Below, in pieces: positions 1 to 8,176 of a DNA stretch of 64,000 bases; positions within the stretch are counted from its first letter, which is position 1; every line of letters begins with the position of its first letter. A model generated the notes under the pieces. That model was not told where the DNA came from. It searched no databases and saw nothing but the letters and a program-made list of their open reading frames with translations. The translations under genes and the position numbers were made by a program. The stretch is from Siminovitchia terrae (GTDB taxonomy: Bacteria; Bacillota; Bacilli; Bacillales; Bacillaceae_C): positions 274,555-338,554 of the forward strand of contig NZ_QYTW02000002.1 of NCBI RefSeq assembly GCF_003605405.2, written 5' to 3'.

Positions 1-600
1 GAGTTAAAGCCCCATGATTTATTAGAAATATACTGCGCAAAGGACTTAATAAGCTATGATTCTCTGCCAGAGTGGGCAAAGGCATCGATTGATGCAGCCC
101 CCTTTGTGGTAGTACGACGAGCTCGGCCAGCTCCGGGTTTCGCAGCGGTGGGTATTCGTGGATCCAAGAGGAGTGAACGATTTGCAGCCTTTTTGCCAAT
201 TGACCGGATTAAAAGAAAGGTCACACCCGAAGATCTGGCTAAAGAACAAAAATGGAGAGAACAGGACAAGGAAATCTTTCGTCATTTAGAGAAAGTTGCT
301 CATTTAATGAACCACCATTCTCTTGAATGGGGCATTGCGGGAAGTTTGGGATTTGAACTGGTAAGCGGCAAAGAGACAACGACAAATTCAAGCGATATTG
401 ATCTCGTTATCCGTTTCAATAATCAATTTACATCCAAACTTGCGAAGAAAATAAAAAATGAACTGGAAAAAATGAAGGTTCGAGTAGATGTCCAAGTGGA
501 AACAAGATATGGGGCTTTCTCACTCTTCGAATATGCTGATTGTGAGAACAGGCCCATATTACTTCGAACAATGGATAGGCCTATGTTAAAGAAAATATAA
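1..600 (+). CDS. mdcG: Malonate decarboxylase holo-ACP synthase (MdcG), 5'-truncated by window edge
   Basis: The frame is open from base 1, so the gene starts outside the window; the first internal start codon (GTG 106) is too late for this family. MdcG transfers the 2'-(5''-triphosphoribosyl)-3'-dephospho-CoA prosthetic group onto the acyl-carrier subunit of malonate decarboxylase in the cytosol. Visible family marks are PHDLLEI near the start, the FVVVRRA strand, VGIRGSKRSERFAAF, and a C-terminal nucleotidyltransferase-like half with GIAGSLGFELVSG and the acidic pair SDIDLVIRF. A malonate decarboxylase operon (mdcABCDE) is therefore expected to the left. The family assignment is firm; only completeness is unknown. 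Confidence 0.85.
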   Translation, partial: ELKPHDLLEIYCAKDLISYDSLPEWAKASIDAAPFVVVRRARPAPGFAAVGIRGSKRSERFAAFLPIDRIKRKVTPEDLAKEQKWREQDKEIFRHLEKVAHLMNHHSLEWGIAGSLGFELVSGKETTTNSSDIDLVIRFNNQFTSKLAKKIKNELEKMKVRVDVQVETRYGAFSLFEYADCENRPILLRTMDRPMLKKI

Positions 601-606
601 TGAACT

Positions 607-652
607 ATCCCTGTATAAGGGCGCTGATGGAAAAGCGACTCTTATACAGGAT
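607..652 (+). terminator. Hairpin after mdcG
   Basis: ATCC(c)TGTATAAG pairs with CTTATACAGGAT across a loop of about 21 nt, 6 bases after the mdcG stop. The T-run afterwards is weak (ATTTGTG), so termination is likely but not certain. Confidence 0.45.
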
Positions 653-1010
653 ATTTGTGTTCCAAAAGGAGATCTCGATTATTAGTACTCTTAGAAGTGA
701 TTGAAAGAGCAATTGTAAATGGAAGTTTTCACTATTTGCCGATTTTATGTTTGTTGACCGTCATGGAAACCTCCTTGTAGAACAGGCATATAGCAGTGGG
801 AATGGTTCAATCATTTTGCCGAGTGCCGTTTGGATAAGGTCTATGAAATAGGGGTTTGACGAAAAATTTCAAAGAAGAGGGGGAAGAGCTCAGAAGAAAT
901 TTTGGTCGCTGAAGACTGGCCAAAGGCATGGAAGTGAACATTCGGTCAGTATTTGAATAAGGAATAGAAAACAATACCTTGGGTAAAGTGTACTTATACA
1001 CTTTATTTAT
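653..1010. other. Gene-free stretch with decayed coding fragment
   Basis: No intact gene is visible. A short in-frame piece around 733-851 (reading FADFMFVDRHGN and then ILPSAVWIRSMK, then stop) and a second piece around 892-930 (EEILVAEDWPKAWK) look protein-like but lie in different frames, so this may be the remains of a gene. I do not recognise the family. Confidence 0.3.
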
Positions 1011-1330
1011 ATAAAAGCAGCCACTCTCTTATAAAAGCCCCAACTCTCTTATAAAAGCAGCCACTCACTTATAAAAGCTGCCACTCTCTTATAAAAGCCC
1101 CAACTCTCTTATAAAAGCAGCCACTCACTTATAAAAGCTGCCACTCTCTTATAAAAGCCCCAACTCTCTTATAAAAGCAGCCACTCACTTATAAAAGCTG
1201 CCACTCTCTTATAAAAGCCCCAACTCTCTTATAAAAGCAGCCACTCACTTATAAAAGCTGCCACTCTCTTATAAAAGCCCCAACTCTCTTATAAAAGCAG
1301 CCACTCACTTACAAAAGCCCCAACTTTCTT
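1011..1330. repeat. Tandem array: 16 units of 20 bp in 60-bp higher-order blocks
   Basis: Exactly sixteen 20-bp units of the form ATAAAAGc(a/t/c)(g/c)cca(c/a)ctc(t/a)ctt run head to tail. Three variants (CTG-CCACTCTCTT, CCC-CAACTCTCTT, CAG-CCACTCACTT) alternate in order, giving a 60-bp block repeated about five times. The last unit (1311-1330) has two substitutions, and a decayed half unit follows. There are no spacers and no open frame across the array. It lies between mdcG and a broken acetyltransferase gene. Confidence 0.95.
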
Positions 1331-1372
1331 ATAAATCCTCTCAACCATACAACGCGGGAACTCAGTTGTTTT

Positions 1373-1715
1373 TTACAACTCATCTTTGTAATCTTCCATC
1401 AGCAAAGCATACATATACAAATCATCAAACTTGCCCACGCCGTATTCGTATTTGCGGAGCAATCCTTCCCGTAAAAAACCCAATCTTTCTACTAGTTTTA
1501 CAGAGGCCATATCCTTAGGCTCAATCAATGCCTCTATTCTGTTTAACTTCATTTGCTTAAAACCATATTTGATAACCGTATCCAGCACCTCATTGGCAAT
1601 GCCCTGTCTCCAATAGCGTCTATGCTTCGTATCCGATTTCGGCCCGTAAATTTGCCAGGCTCATGTTGAGAAATCCGCAGCTCCCAATAATTGTAGGAAA
1701 CTTTGTTGAGACTAC
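1373..1715 (-). pseudogene. RimJ/RimL-type GNAT acetyltransferase remnant
   Basis: Read on the minus strand, one frame gives TIIGSCGFLNMSLANLRAEI then GYEA and a stop, and another frame continues with YWRQGIANEVLDTVIKYGF and ends with FDDLYMYALLMEDYKDEL. Together these are the acetyl-CoA-binding core (Q/R-x-x-G-x-G/A loop is RQGIAN) and C-terminus of a GNAT N-acetyltransferase. The two halves are out of frame near 1630 and the N-terminal third is missing, so the gene is broken. The intact C-terminal frame alone (1373-1588) would be only 71 residues. Confidence 0.7.
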
Positions 1716-1944
1716 ATTTTTTAGTTGTTTAGGGCAACCGCCACCAAAAGAAATAGCTAAAGTTTTGTGTTTAATGGCTAAATTTTATTTTCGTAATTCA
1801 GGATAATAGTATGAATGATACAGAAATTACTTAATTTTTAGACCAAATAGTTGATTGTTTGTGAAAATTCCGTGACTTAAAATTAAGATAGTTAAAAAAG
1901 AAAAAACTTGATTTATTAATCAAAAGATCAATCTTTAATGGAGG

Positions 1945-2025
1945 GTGAGAAAATTAGCTGGAATATATGAGTCGTTACCTGAAGATCTTTCCAGATACTT
2001 AATTATGACAGAGAGGGTATCTTAA
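1945..2025 (+). CDS. Possible 26-residue small protein
   Basis: GTG at 1945 follows GGAGG (1940-1944 region), but the SD touches the start, so initiation is uncertain. The frame reads VRKLAGIYESLPEDLSRYLI and ends with a TAA directly abutting the ATG at 2026. I do not recognise it. The tight join to the next frame is the only support for translation. Confidence 0.25.
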   Translation: MRKLAGIYESLPEDLSRYLIMTERVS

Positions 2026-2552
2026 ATGACCATTTATAAGATAAACAGTATGGATGAATCCGAATACGACCGATATGATCAACTAGTAAACTTGCCCGAT
2101 CTGGAATTAACTAGTTTGCGTTATAAAAAACTGCTTCATCAATCGCGGAGTGTTTAACTTCATTCAGAAGAAATCTCTCACTACTGTAAGTGGTGAGATG
2201 AATGCCTGTTGGTATTCCATTCAGTGGGGGCTCAAACCCCGGCTGAATAAAGTCAAAGCCTCCGGCGGATGCCACAGATTTTCAGAGGAAATTTATCGAG
2301 CGGAGCTCAATAAAATCTGGGCGCAAATACGCCAAGGCGCATTTGATTGTCATTGACGATTGTTTTTTCAACTATGGAATGACAAACATAACTGCCAGAA
2401 GGAAATCAATCTTACAATTCTTAGATTATGTTTATGAAAAGGAAAGGCCAGATCAAAGTAAAATGTATCTGCGGTTTGAAAAGGGAGGAGTCAAAAATTA
2501 CCTTTATTATTTCATGGATAAGTGCTTAAATGAGAATCAAACTTATGAATAA
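2026..2552 (+). pseudogene. Small gene interrupted by a hairpin repeat element
   Basis: The 5' part (2026-2155) encodes MTIYKINSMDESEYDRYDQL and about 20 more residues, and its stop codon is provided by the first bases of the 195-bp repeat element at 2153. After the element (from about 2348) the reading resumes with IDDCFFNYGMTNITARRKSI to LNENQTYE and stops at 2552. The colinear halves would make a protein of roughly 110 residues just upstream of the PucR-type regulator. That they are one gene is inference; the family is unknown to me. Confidence 0.4.
2153..2347 (+). repeat. 195-bp multi-hairpin repeat element, copy 1
   Basis: Begins TTTAACTTCATTCAG and ends GGCGCATTTGAT. Visible stems include CCACTT/AAGTGG (degenerate here), GGGG-CTCAAA-CCCC, CCTC/GAGG, TTTATCGAG-CGG-AGCTC(A)ATAAA and CAAATACGCC-AA-GGCGCATTTG. 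Other copies start at 41214, 42359, 47859, 49623 and 50759. No target duplication is evident. The 5' half resembles the 3'-flank seen after IS200/IS605-type tnpB genes, from memory and unchecked. Confidence 0.9.
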
Positions 2553-2563
2553 GGGTGATATTT

Positions 2564-4450
2564 TTGGGAATCAAGGCACATGATCTTTCATTAGACCATT
2601 TGATAACAACTCAAGAAAAGACCGGAATGAAACTGAAGGATTTACAGCTGACTCTGACAAGTGCAGATGCCTGGGGGTTACTCCGAAAAGACTTAACTAG
2701 CGCTCTTGGCGTAAGTAGGGCGAAGAGATTTTTGTTACGTTATGGATGGAACTGTGGTGTTCATGAAGCAAGAATTCTAAAAAAAGCAATTGATTGGGAA
2801 AATGATTTGGAATGGCTGATTGCCGGCTCAAAAATGCACCACCTGACAGGGAGAGTTCTGTCATACCCTGAGAAGTTCCAAGTGAATATGGAAAAGGGAC
2901 GATTTAATGTCTCAGGTCACTGGATTGATTCTTATGAGGCGAAACAGCACTTAACTTATTCAGGTAAGCACCATGAACCTGTCTGCTATTTTTTAATTGG
3001 CTATGCAAGTGGATATACAAGCGAATGTATGGGGAAAAAGGTGATTTTTAAGGAGATAAATTGCAAAGGGAAGGGAGATCAGCATTGCAGCTACATCGGC
3101 AAAACAGTTGACGAATGGGGAGAGGAAATTTCAGAGGAGCTTTTCTTTTATGAAGATGCTGACATGGGGAAAGAGCTGGATCAGATGCATAGAAGAATTG
3201 AGCAGCAAAAAGAACGTTTCAAAATCGGCTACACTCTTAGTCAAAACCTTACCAAGGACATGCTGCAGGGAAAAGGACTCTCAGGATTTGCAGAAACAAT
3301 AGGAAGAAGCCTTCATTGTCCAGTTTTGATTGAAGGAAAACACTACGAAACATTGGCTGAATATGGAGATATTCCTGAGATTCATAAATACATGAGTGTT
3401 TATAACATTAAAGATAAGATAGAAAAAATGAAAGGGAATTCTTTCATTGAATGGTCTCTAGAAGATAAGACATTTAAATTGTTAACCACTCCGATTTTAA
3501 TAGAGAGCAAGAATTTCGGTTATATAACGATAGTCATCGACCAAGAGAATGATGACTTTTACAAAGATTTGCTGGAAAGAGCAGCAATCATTTCAGCTTT
3601 GCACATGCAAAATGAAAGGGTTGCCATAGAAACGGAACAGCGTTTAAAAGGTGAACTCTTAGAGCAACTGCTTAATAATAAAGGAATTAAGAAAAACGAA
3701 ATGTTCGACAGGTTTTCTTATCTTGACTATAACCTCTCTACTCCACACTATGTTATGTATGTAGTCATCCAGGAAGAAGCAAAAGAGATTGATAATTACG
3801 AATATTTAAATATCAGAAATAGAATTTCCGAATCTATTTATCAAGATTTTTTTAACGACGATAACCAGCCTCTCATATTACTAAAATTAAATTGCATTCA
3901 AGCAATTATCGATAAAGATTTAATCGACACTAACTATAAATCTCCAAGACATTTTGGTGAACAAATAATAAAAAAGCTGGGTCTGGCAAATGTGTACATT
4001 GGAATAAGTGATCCGGCAAAAGAAATTACTGACTTTTACAAAAAGTTCCAAGAAGTGAAAAGGGCCGTTGAACTTGCCATTTGGAAGAAGTCCGAGTCGA
4101 AAGTGGTCTTGTCTAACGAGCTGGGGCATTTGACTCTTTTCCTTAGTGCTAGAGACCCCGAAGATTTGGAAGCCTTTGCAAATGAAAACTTACACAATCT
4201 GATTGAATATGACAAGAAAAGAAACGCAGAGCTACTACATACCCTTATGCAATATACCCAAAACGAGTTTAATGTTCATAAGACAGCGAGAGAGATGTGC
4301 ATTTCCATCAGTGGAATGAGGTACAGAATCCAAAAGATTGAGGAATTGCTTGAAATAGATTTATCCGATTCAAACAGCAGATTCCAAGTGCAGCTTTCCC
4401 TGCAAATATTGCTTGTACTCGGCAAAGTCGATCATTTAACACTTGTTTAG
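2564..4450 (+). CDS. PucR/CdaR-type transcription regulator with XylR_N and V4R sensor domains
   Basis: Likely local activator of the aromatic catabolic region. Domains in order: XylR_N-like aromatic effector domain (about residues 10-120, with TSADAWGLLRKDL and RYGWNCGVHEA), V4R domain (about 125-185, with FLIGYASGYTSECMGKKV and cysteines in CKGKGDQHCSY), a GAF-like middle, a CdaR GGDEF-like region (about 370-500) and a C-terminal PucR-type HTH (about 560-620, with HKTAREMCISISGMRYRIQ). XylR_N/V4R pairs normally sit on sigma-54 activators; here no AAA+ domain is present. TTG 2564 is chosen because AAGGGTG lies 6 nt upstream; an in-frame GTG at 2555 has no ribosome site. It precedes the flavin reductase by 30 nt. 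Confidence 0.8.
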   Translation: MGIKAHDLSLDHLITTQEKTGMKLKDLQLTLTSADAWGLLRKDLTSALGVSRAKRFLLRYGWNCGVHEARILKKAIDWENDLEWLIAGSKMHHLTGRVLSYPEKFQVNMEKGRFNVSGHWIDSYEAKQHLTYSGKHHEPVCYFLIGYASGYTSECMGKKVIFKEINCKGKGDQHCSYIGKTVDEWGEEISEELFFYEDADMGKELDQMHRRIEQQKERFKIGYTLSQNLTKDMLQGKGLSGFAETIGRSLHCPVLIEGKHYETLAEYGDIPEIHKYMSVYNIKDKIEKMKGNSFIEWSLEDKTFKLLTTPILIESKNFGYITIVIDQENDDFYKDLLERAAIISALHMQNERVAIETEQRLKGELLEQLLNNKGIKKNEMFDRFSYLDYNLSTPHYVMYVVIQEEAKEIDNYEYLNIRNRISESIYQDFFNDDNQPLILLKLNCIQAIIDKDLIDTNYKSPRHFGEQIIKKLGLANVYIGISDPAKEITDFYKKFQEVKRAVELAIWKKSESKVVLSNELGHLTLFLSARDPEDLEAFANENLHNLIEYDKKRNAELLHTLMQYTQNEFNVHKTAREMCISISGMRYRIQKIEELLEIDLSDSNSRFQVQLSLQILLVLGKVDHLTLV

Positions 4451-4480
4451 ACCATTCGAATACCGGAGGAGGAATAGAAT

Positions 4481-4963
4481 ATGGATTCACGAGAATTTAG
4501 GAATACACTGGGACACTTTGCCACAGGTGTAACTGTTATTACGACAACAAATGGTATGGAGAATATCGGTTTGACCGCCAATGCATTTTCATCTGTCTCT
4601 TTGGAACCGCCGTTGATACTTGTTTGTATCGACAAAAAAGCGAGTAGTATAGAAGCTTTGAAAAAGGACCGGCCATTTGTTGTCAATATTCTTCAACAGG
4701 AACAGGAAGCGGAATGCTGGGGATTTGCCAAAAGAGGACAGGATAAATTTGCTGGAGTCAGCTATACAATTTCTGAAGACGGGGTTCCGATGCTTCAAGG
4801 AAACCTAGCTACAATCGAATGTCATGTTGATGAAATATTTGAAGGCGGCGACCATTATATCATTACCGGTAAAGTGAAGAAAGCCAATTATGACAAGGAA
4901 AAGAATCCTCTATTATTTTTCAGGGGAGAAATACGGAAAATGAATGACTTGGCTGTAACCTGA
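4481..4963 (+). CDS. Flavin reductase (HpaC/IacG-type)
   Basis: A 160-residue flavin-reductase-domain protein with the typical start FRNTLGHFATGVTVITT, then GLTANAFSSVSLEPPLILVC and the histidine/glycine tail GGDHYIITGKV. Such proteins reduce FMN or FAD with NAD(P)H and pass the reduced flavin to a separate monooxygenase. In this window the only flavin monooxygenase of that kind is the HsaA/IacA-like protein at 30545. The ribosome site GGAGGAGG lies 8-10 nt upstream. It heads the run of oxygenase genes and is followed by the Rieske gene after 45 nt. Confidence 0.85.
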   Translation: MDSREFRNTLGHFATGVTVITTTNGMENIGLTANAFSSVSLEPPLILVCIDKKASSIEALKKDRPFVVNILQQEQEAECWGFAKRGQDKFAGVSYTISEDGVPMLQGNLATIECHVDEIFEGGDHYIITGKVKKANYDKEKNPLLFFRGEIRKMNDLAVT

Positions 4964-5008
4964 TCAATCGAATCATATTTCAAATCTATTTTTAGGAGGC
5001 AAGACAAG

Positions 5009-6286
5009 ATGCTATCAAAAGAAGATAATCAGCTTTTAACTCAAACAGACTCTGGTACCCCGATGGGGGATATGTTCCGGAGATATTGGATACCAGCTCT
5101 CCGATCTGAAGAACTAGCGAAGGACGGAAAACCGCAGCGTGTAAAACTGCTAGGTGAAGAGTTGGTAGCTTTTCGAGATACAGAGGGAAAGGTTGGACTC
5201 ATTGATGAGCGCTGTCCACATCGGGGAACATCGTTATATTACGGAATCAATGCAGACTGCGGAATTCGATGTATGTATCACGGATGGAAGTTTGATAGTG
5301 AGGGCAACTGTACGGAGATTCCATCCGAACCAACCGACGGCAAGTTCAGGCAATCGATCAAATTGAAAAACTATCCGGTTAAAGAGGTCAGCGGAATCAT
5401 TTGGACGTATATGGGACCAGAAGAGCATATGCCTCCATTTCCTGAATTTTATTGGATGGGATTGCCTGAGGAAAGCAAATTGGTAGAACGTGTATGGCAA
5501 GAGTGTAACTATGCGCAAGCAATGGAAAATGACCTGGACTTTGTGCATGCCGCATTCTTACACAGGGCCCACCAGGAACAAAATGTCCAAGAAGGCATTT
5601 TGAGCAGTGACCTAGGGATCGACCCTGATCACCCGCTTGTAAAAAATCCGCCTGTTAAGCAGGCAGTTCAAGATGCAAATTACGGAAAACGCTGCATAGC
5701 CGTTGGAATTGGAACTGAAGAAAAGAATGCCTTCATGGAAATCCATTATATCTTCCCGTTTTATACTTATCCGCCACGGTTCGGTGGAGAAGATGGAATG
5801 TGGCATGCCTTCATTCCAAGGGACGACCATAGCACGTGGACTTGGGATGTCCAGTTTACCCATGAGGGAACGATAGATGTAGCAGCCCAACATGCCAGAC
5901 GGGGCTTGGATTTGGATGAGGACTACAAGAAAAAAATCAACATGGAAAATGAGTATGGCCAAGATCGGGAATTGCAAAAAACAGCCAACTTTACGGGAAT
6001 TCGAGGGATTGCCAACCAGGACCATGCAGCCACAGAGACGATGGGCACAATCGTCGACCGTTCATGTGAGCGCCTGGGAACAAGTGATATACCGATCATT
6101 CATATGAGAAGATTGCTACTTACCCAAGCGAAAGCATTCAAGGCAGGACAAGAACCAATGGAGCTTGATAACAAGTCTCTAAAAACCTTATACAGCGACG
6201 GCTTATATGACGATAACAAGAAAACTTGGCAGGAAGCCTTTCCGATGAAAGAACAATTTGAACATAGAAAGAAGGTAGAACAATAA
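5009..6286 (+). CDS. Rieske non-heme iron aromatic oxygenase, large subunit
   Basis: A 425-residue ring-hydroxylating oxygenase of the phthalate 4,5-dioxygenase/LigX-like single-subunit type. Rieske [2Fe-2S] ligands are C69-P-H71 and C88-x2-H91 (CPHRG and CMYHGWKF). The mononuclear iron motif D177-x2-H180-x4-H185 is seen in NDLDFVHAAFLHRAH. No small (beta) subunit gene follows, consistent with the alpha-only class. Electrons probably come from the ferredoxin reductase and ferredoxin at 18877-20216. In IAA-degrading iac loci a Rieske enzyme (IacC) acts on the hydroxylated oxindole intermediate; that role here is inference. The SD AGGAGG is 9 nt upstream. Confidence 0.88.
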   Translation: MLSKEDNQLLTQTDSGTPMGDMFRRYWIPALRSEELAKDGKPQRVKLLGEELVAFRDTEGKVGLIDERCPHRGTSLYYGINADCGIRCMYHGWKFDSEGNCTEIPSEPTDGKFRQSIKLKNYPVKEVSGIIWTYMGPEEHMPPFPEFYWMGLPEESKLVERVWQECNYAQAMENDLDFVHAAFLHRAHQEQNVQEGILSSDLGIDPDHPLVKNPPVKQAVQDANYGKRCIAVGIGTEEKNAFMEIHYIFPFYTYPPRFGGEDGMWHAFIPRDDHSTWTWDVQFTHEGTIDVAAQHARRGLDLDEDYKKKINMENEYGQDRELQKTANFTGIRGIANQDHAATETMGTIVDRSCERLGTSDIPIIHMRRLLLTQAKAFKAGQEPMELDNKSLKTLYSDGLYDDNKKTWQEAFPMKEQFEHRKKVEQ

Positions 6287-6298
6287 TAGGCTCTGTAA

Positions 6299-7494
6299 AT
6301 GAGAAAAAGTATGATGGCTATCGCTCTTTCAGTTATTTACAACCTGGTAAGGACATTAGGGAGTATGAACTTTCGTACGAACTTGACCGGGTCCCCCATT
6401 TTACTTTGGATTTAAAGGAAGAGAAAGAAAGGCTTTTAAATGACATTATGGAAGCGGAGCAGATTGTGTCGTTGCGGGATCATGGTTTCATCTCTCCGAA
6501 GAATTACAAAGATATTATTCCATACTGCAGTCAACTGCATACTCATTTCCATTATGAAGGTATTGCCCGTTCAGGCATTGATGTCATCTTTGAGAACTTC
6601 ATGGATGGAATTTCACTCATCACTTCAAAACATGGTTTGAAGTGGGATGATGTGATTTACTTACTCGGGATCAGATATGCGGATATACAAAAACAGGGGA
6701 CGATCTGTATCGCAAACAACTTTCAAGATGTCAAGCGGGCGAAGGACAATCGGCAAACAGCGCTCCTGCCGTCCTTGGAGGCGGCAAGCGCTTTGGAAAA
6801 TGAGATTGACCGTGTCGATGTACTGTACGGATTCGGAATTCGCTGTATGGGGATTACTTATAACCAGTCCAATACGCTTGGATCGGGGCTGGGAGAAAAG
6901 TTTGACGGTGGATTAACCCATTTTGGCCAACAAGTCATTGAAAGAATGAATCAACTGGGGATGATGATCGATATTTCACACTGTGGAGACCGGACAAGCA
7001 TGGATGTGATTGAAGCCAGCACTCAGCCGGTCCTTATCACACATGCAGGAGCACGGGCCTTGTGGAATACTTCACGGATGAAGCCCGATGAGGTATTAAA
7101 GGCTTGTGCTGAAAAAGGAGGGCTGATTGGTGTCTGTGCAGCGCCAAATACCACTTTGACAAGAACCCGTTCCAACCATTCCATTGAATCAGTGATGGAG
7201 CATTTTGAATACATAGTTGATCTGGTGGGAATTGATCATGTCGGTTTCGGTCCAGACACCTTCTTCGGTGACCACTCAGCTATACAGCATGCCTTTGATG
7301 ATCGGTTGGGGATTTCCGATTCACACAGCGGGGAGGAATTTCACGAAGCTCCCTATGTGGAAGGGCTTGAAAACCCTGCTGAAGCCATGAAAAACATGAT
7401 TGCATGGATGGTGAAACAAGAATACGACTGCTCAGAAATCATCAAAGCAGCCGGCGGTAATGCCATGCGTGTCATGGAAGAAATCCTACAGTGA
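6299..7494 (+). CDS. Membrane dipeptidase-like (peptidase M19) hydrolase
   Basis: Renal-dipeptidase family zinc hydrolase, about 398 residues when the true N-terminus is included. Conserved marks are LHTHFHYEG (metal-binding HxH-like start), MMIDISHCGDRTSMDV, LITHAGARALWN and DHVGFGPDTFF near the C-terminus. Coding continues upstream of the TTG at 6406: the frame reads KKYDGYRSFSYLQPGKDIRE, typical of this family, but lacks a start codon. An ATG at 6299 lies one frame off; one extra A in the A5 tract at 6304-6308 would join them, so a 1-nt deletion or sequencing error is likely. Possible role: cleaving amino-acid conjugates of the aromatic acid (inference). Confidence 0.8.
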
Positions 7495-7500
7495 AAATGA

Positions 7501-7779
7501 ATGATTATGATAAAGCAGGAAACAAATCGAGTGGCTGTTGTCACGGGTACCGGCCAGGGAATCACGGTTAATTCTGTCGGTCCGGCAGCAATCAAAACAC
7601 CTAAAATGAATCCTCTGAAACTGGAAAAATGAAAGAAGCATTGTTAAGCGATTTGGAACAGCGGAGGGGACCGCGAAGCTAGTAAACTCTTTGCTTCAAA
7701 AGAAACAGGTTATATCACTGGAGCAATTTTTGATATAAACGCCGGTGATGAATGCGTTAATAATGAGAGGAGCATGTAA
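7501..7779 (+). pseudogene. Relic short-chain dehydrogenase/reductase (SDR)
   Basis: The start reads ETNRVAVVTGTGQGI (nucleotide-binding TGxxxGxG remnant) and jumps straight to TVNSVGPAAIKTPKMNPLKL, the segment after the catalytic Tyr/Lys in SDRs; the middle about 130 residues, including the YxxxK site, are gone. Further frames carry FASKETGYITGAIFDINAG, the family C-terminus, after at least one frameshift. The gene is a deleted SDR copy. The intact SDR at 29718 shares the same motifs (VNAVAPASVRTPEMDKM, FTTGATFDMNGG), so this may be its decayed paralogue. Confidence 0.75.
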
Positions 7780-7781
7780 AA

Positions 7782-8144
7782 ATGAGTGAAATTAAACACG
7801 GGGCACCTGAAATCCCCAATCCACTGAGAGTTTTTATGACCTTCGAATCAACAGGGTGGTTTGATACATCAAAAGAGCAGAAAGAAAAAGAAATCCTTCC
7901 GGCGCTGAATCAAATATTGGAAAGCTGGAGAGGTAACGGATCGGAGCTATTGGGTACCTTTGATCGGGATATTTTTACTGCCGGACATGCAGGTCCAAAT
8001 AATTGGCATGCTTGTTTCCTATTTAATATCCCAGATTTGCAAACGGTTACAAATATGACGCATTCCTTTCGAGAGGCGGGATTGGATCGTTATTTCCGAC
8101 TGGAAGCCTCGATTGGACGCCCGTTTTTCATAGTGGAAAAATAA
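7782..8144 (+). CDS. Small IacB-like protein of unknown function
   Basis: A 120-residue protein without signal peptide or membrane segment, 21 bp after a GAGAGGAG ribosome site region. It contains LRVFMTFESTGWFD at the start, LLGTFDRDIFTAG in the middle and LDRYFRLEASIGRPFF at the end, a layout that resembles the small dimeric alpha/beta-barrel proteins encoded as IacB in indole-3-acetate loci. That resemblance is from memory and should be tested. Its place between the oxygenase genes and the TRAP genes supports a part in the same pathway. No catalytic function is assigned. Confidence 0.5.
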   Translation: MSEIKHGAPEIPNPLRVFMTFESTGWFDTSKEQKEKEILPALNQILESWRGNGSELLGTFDRDIFTAGHAGPNNWHACFLFNIPDLQTVTNMTHSFREAGLDRYFRLEASIGRPFFIVEK

Positions 8145-8176
8145 ATCACTGCACATATTAAAGAAGAGGTGGAAAA

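Noticed and set aside
1011-1330. Possible CRISPR array
   Set aside because: Units are contiguous 20-mers with no unique spacers, and no cas gene is in the window.
2150-2356. 68-residue frame inside the 195-bp repeat (similar frames at 49672 and 50714)
   Set aside because: Present only because the repeat lacks stops in one phase; other copies break the frame, and conservation is at stem level, not codon level.
5234-5548. 104-residue minus-strand frame inside the Rieske gene
   Set aside because: Antisense to the Rieske cluster motifs; shadow.
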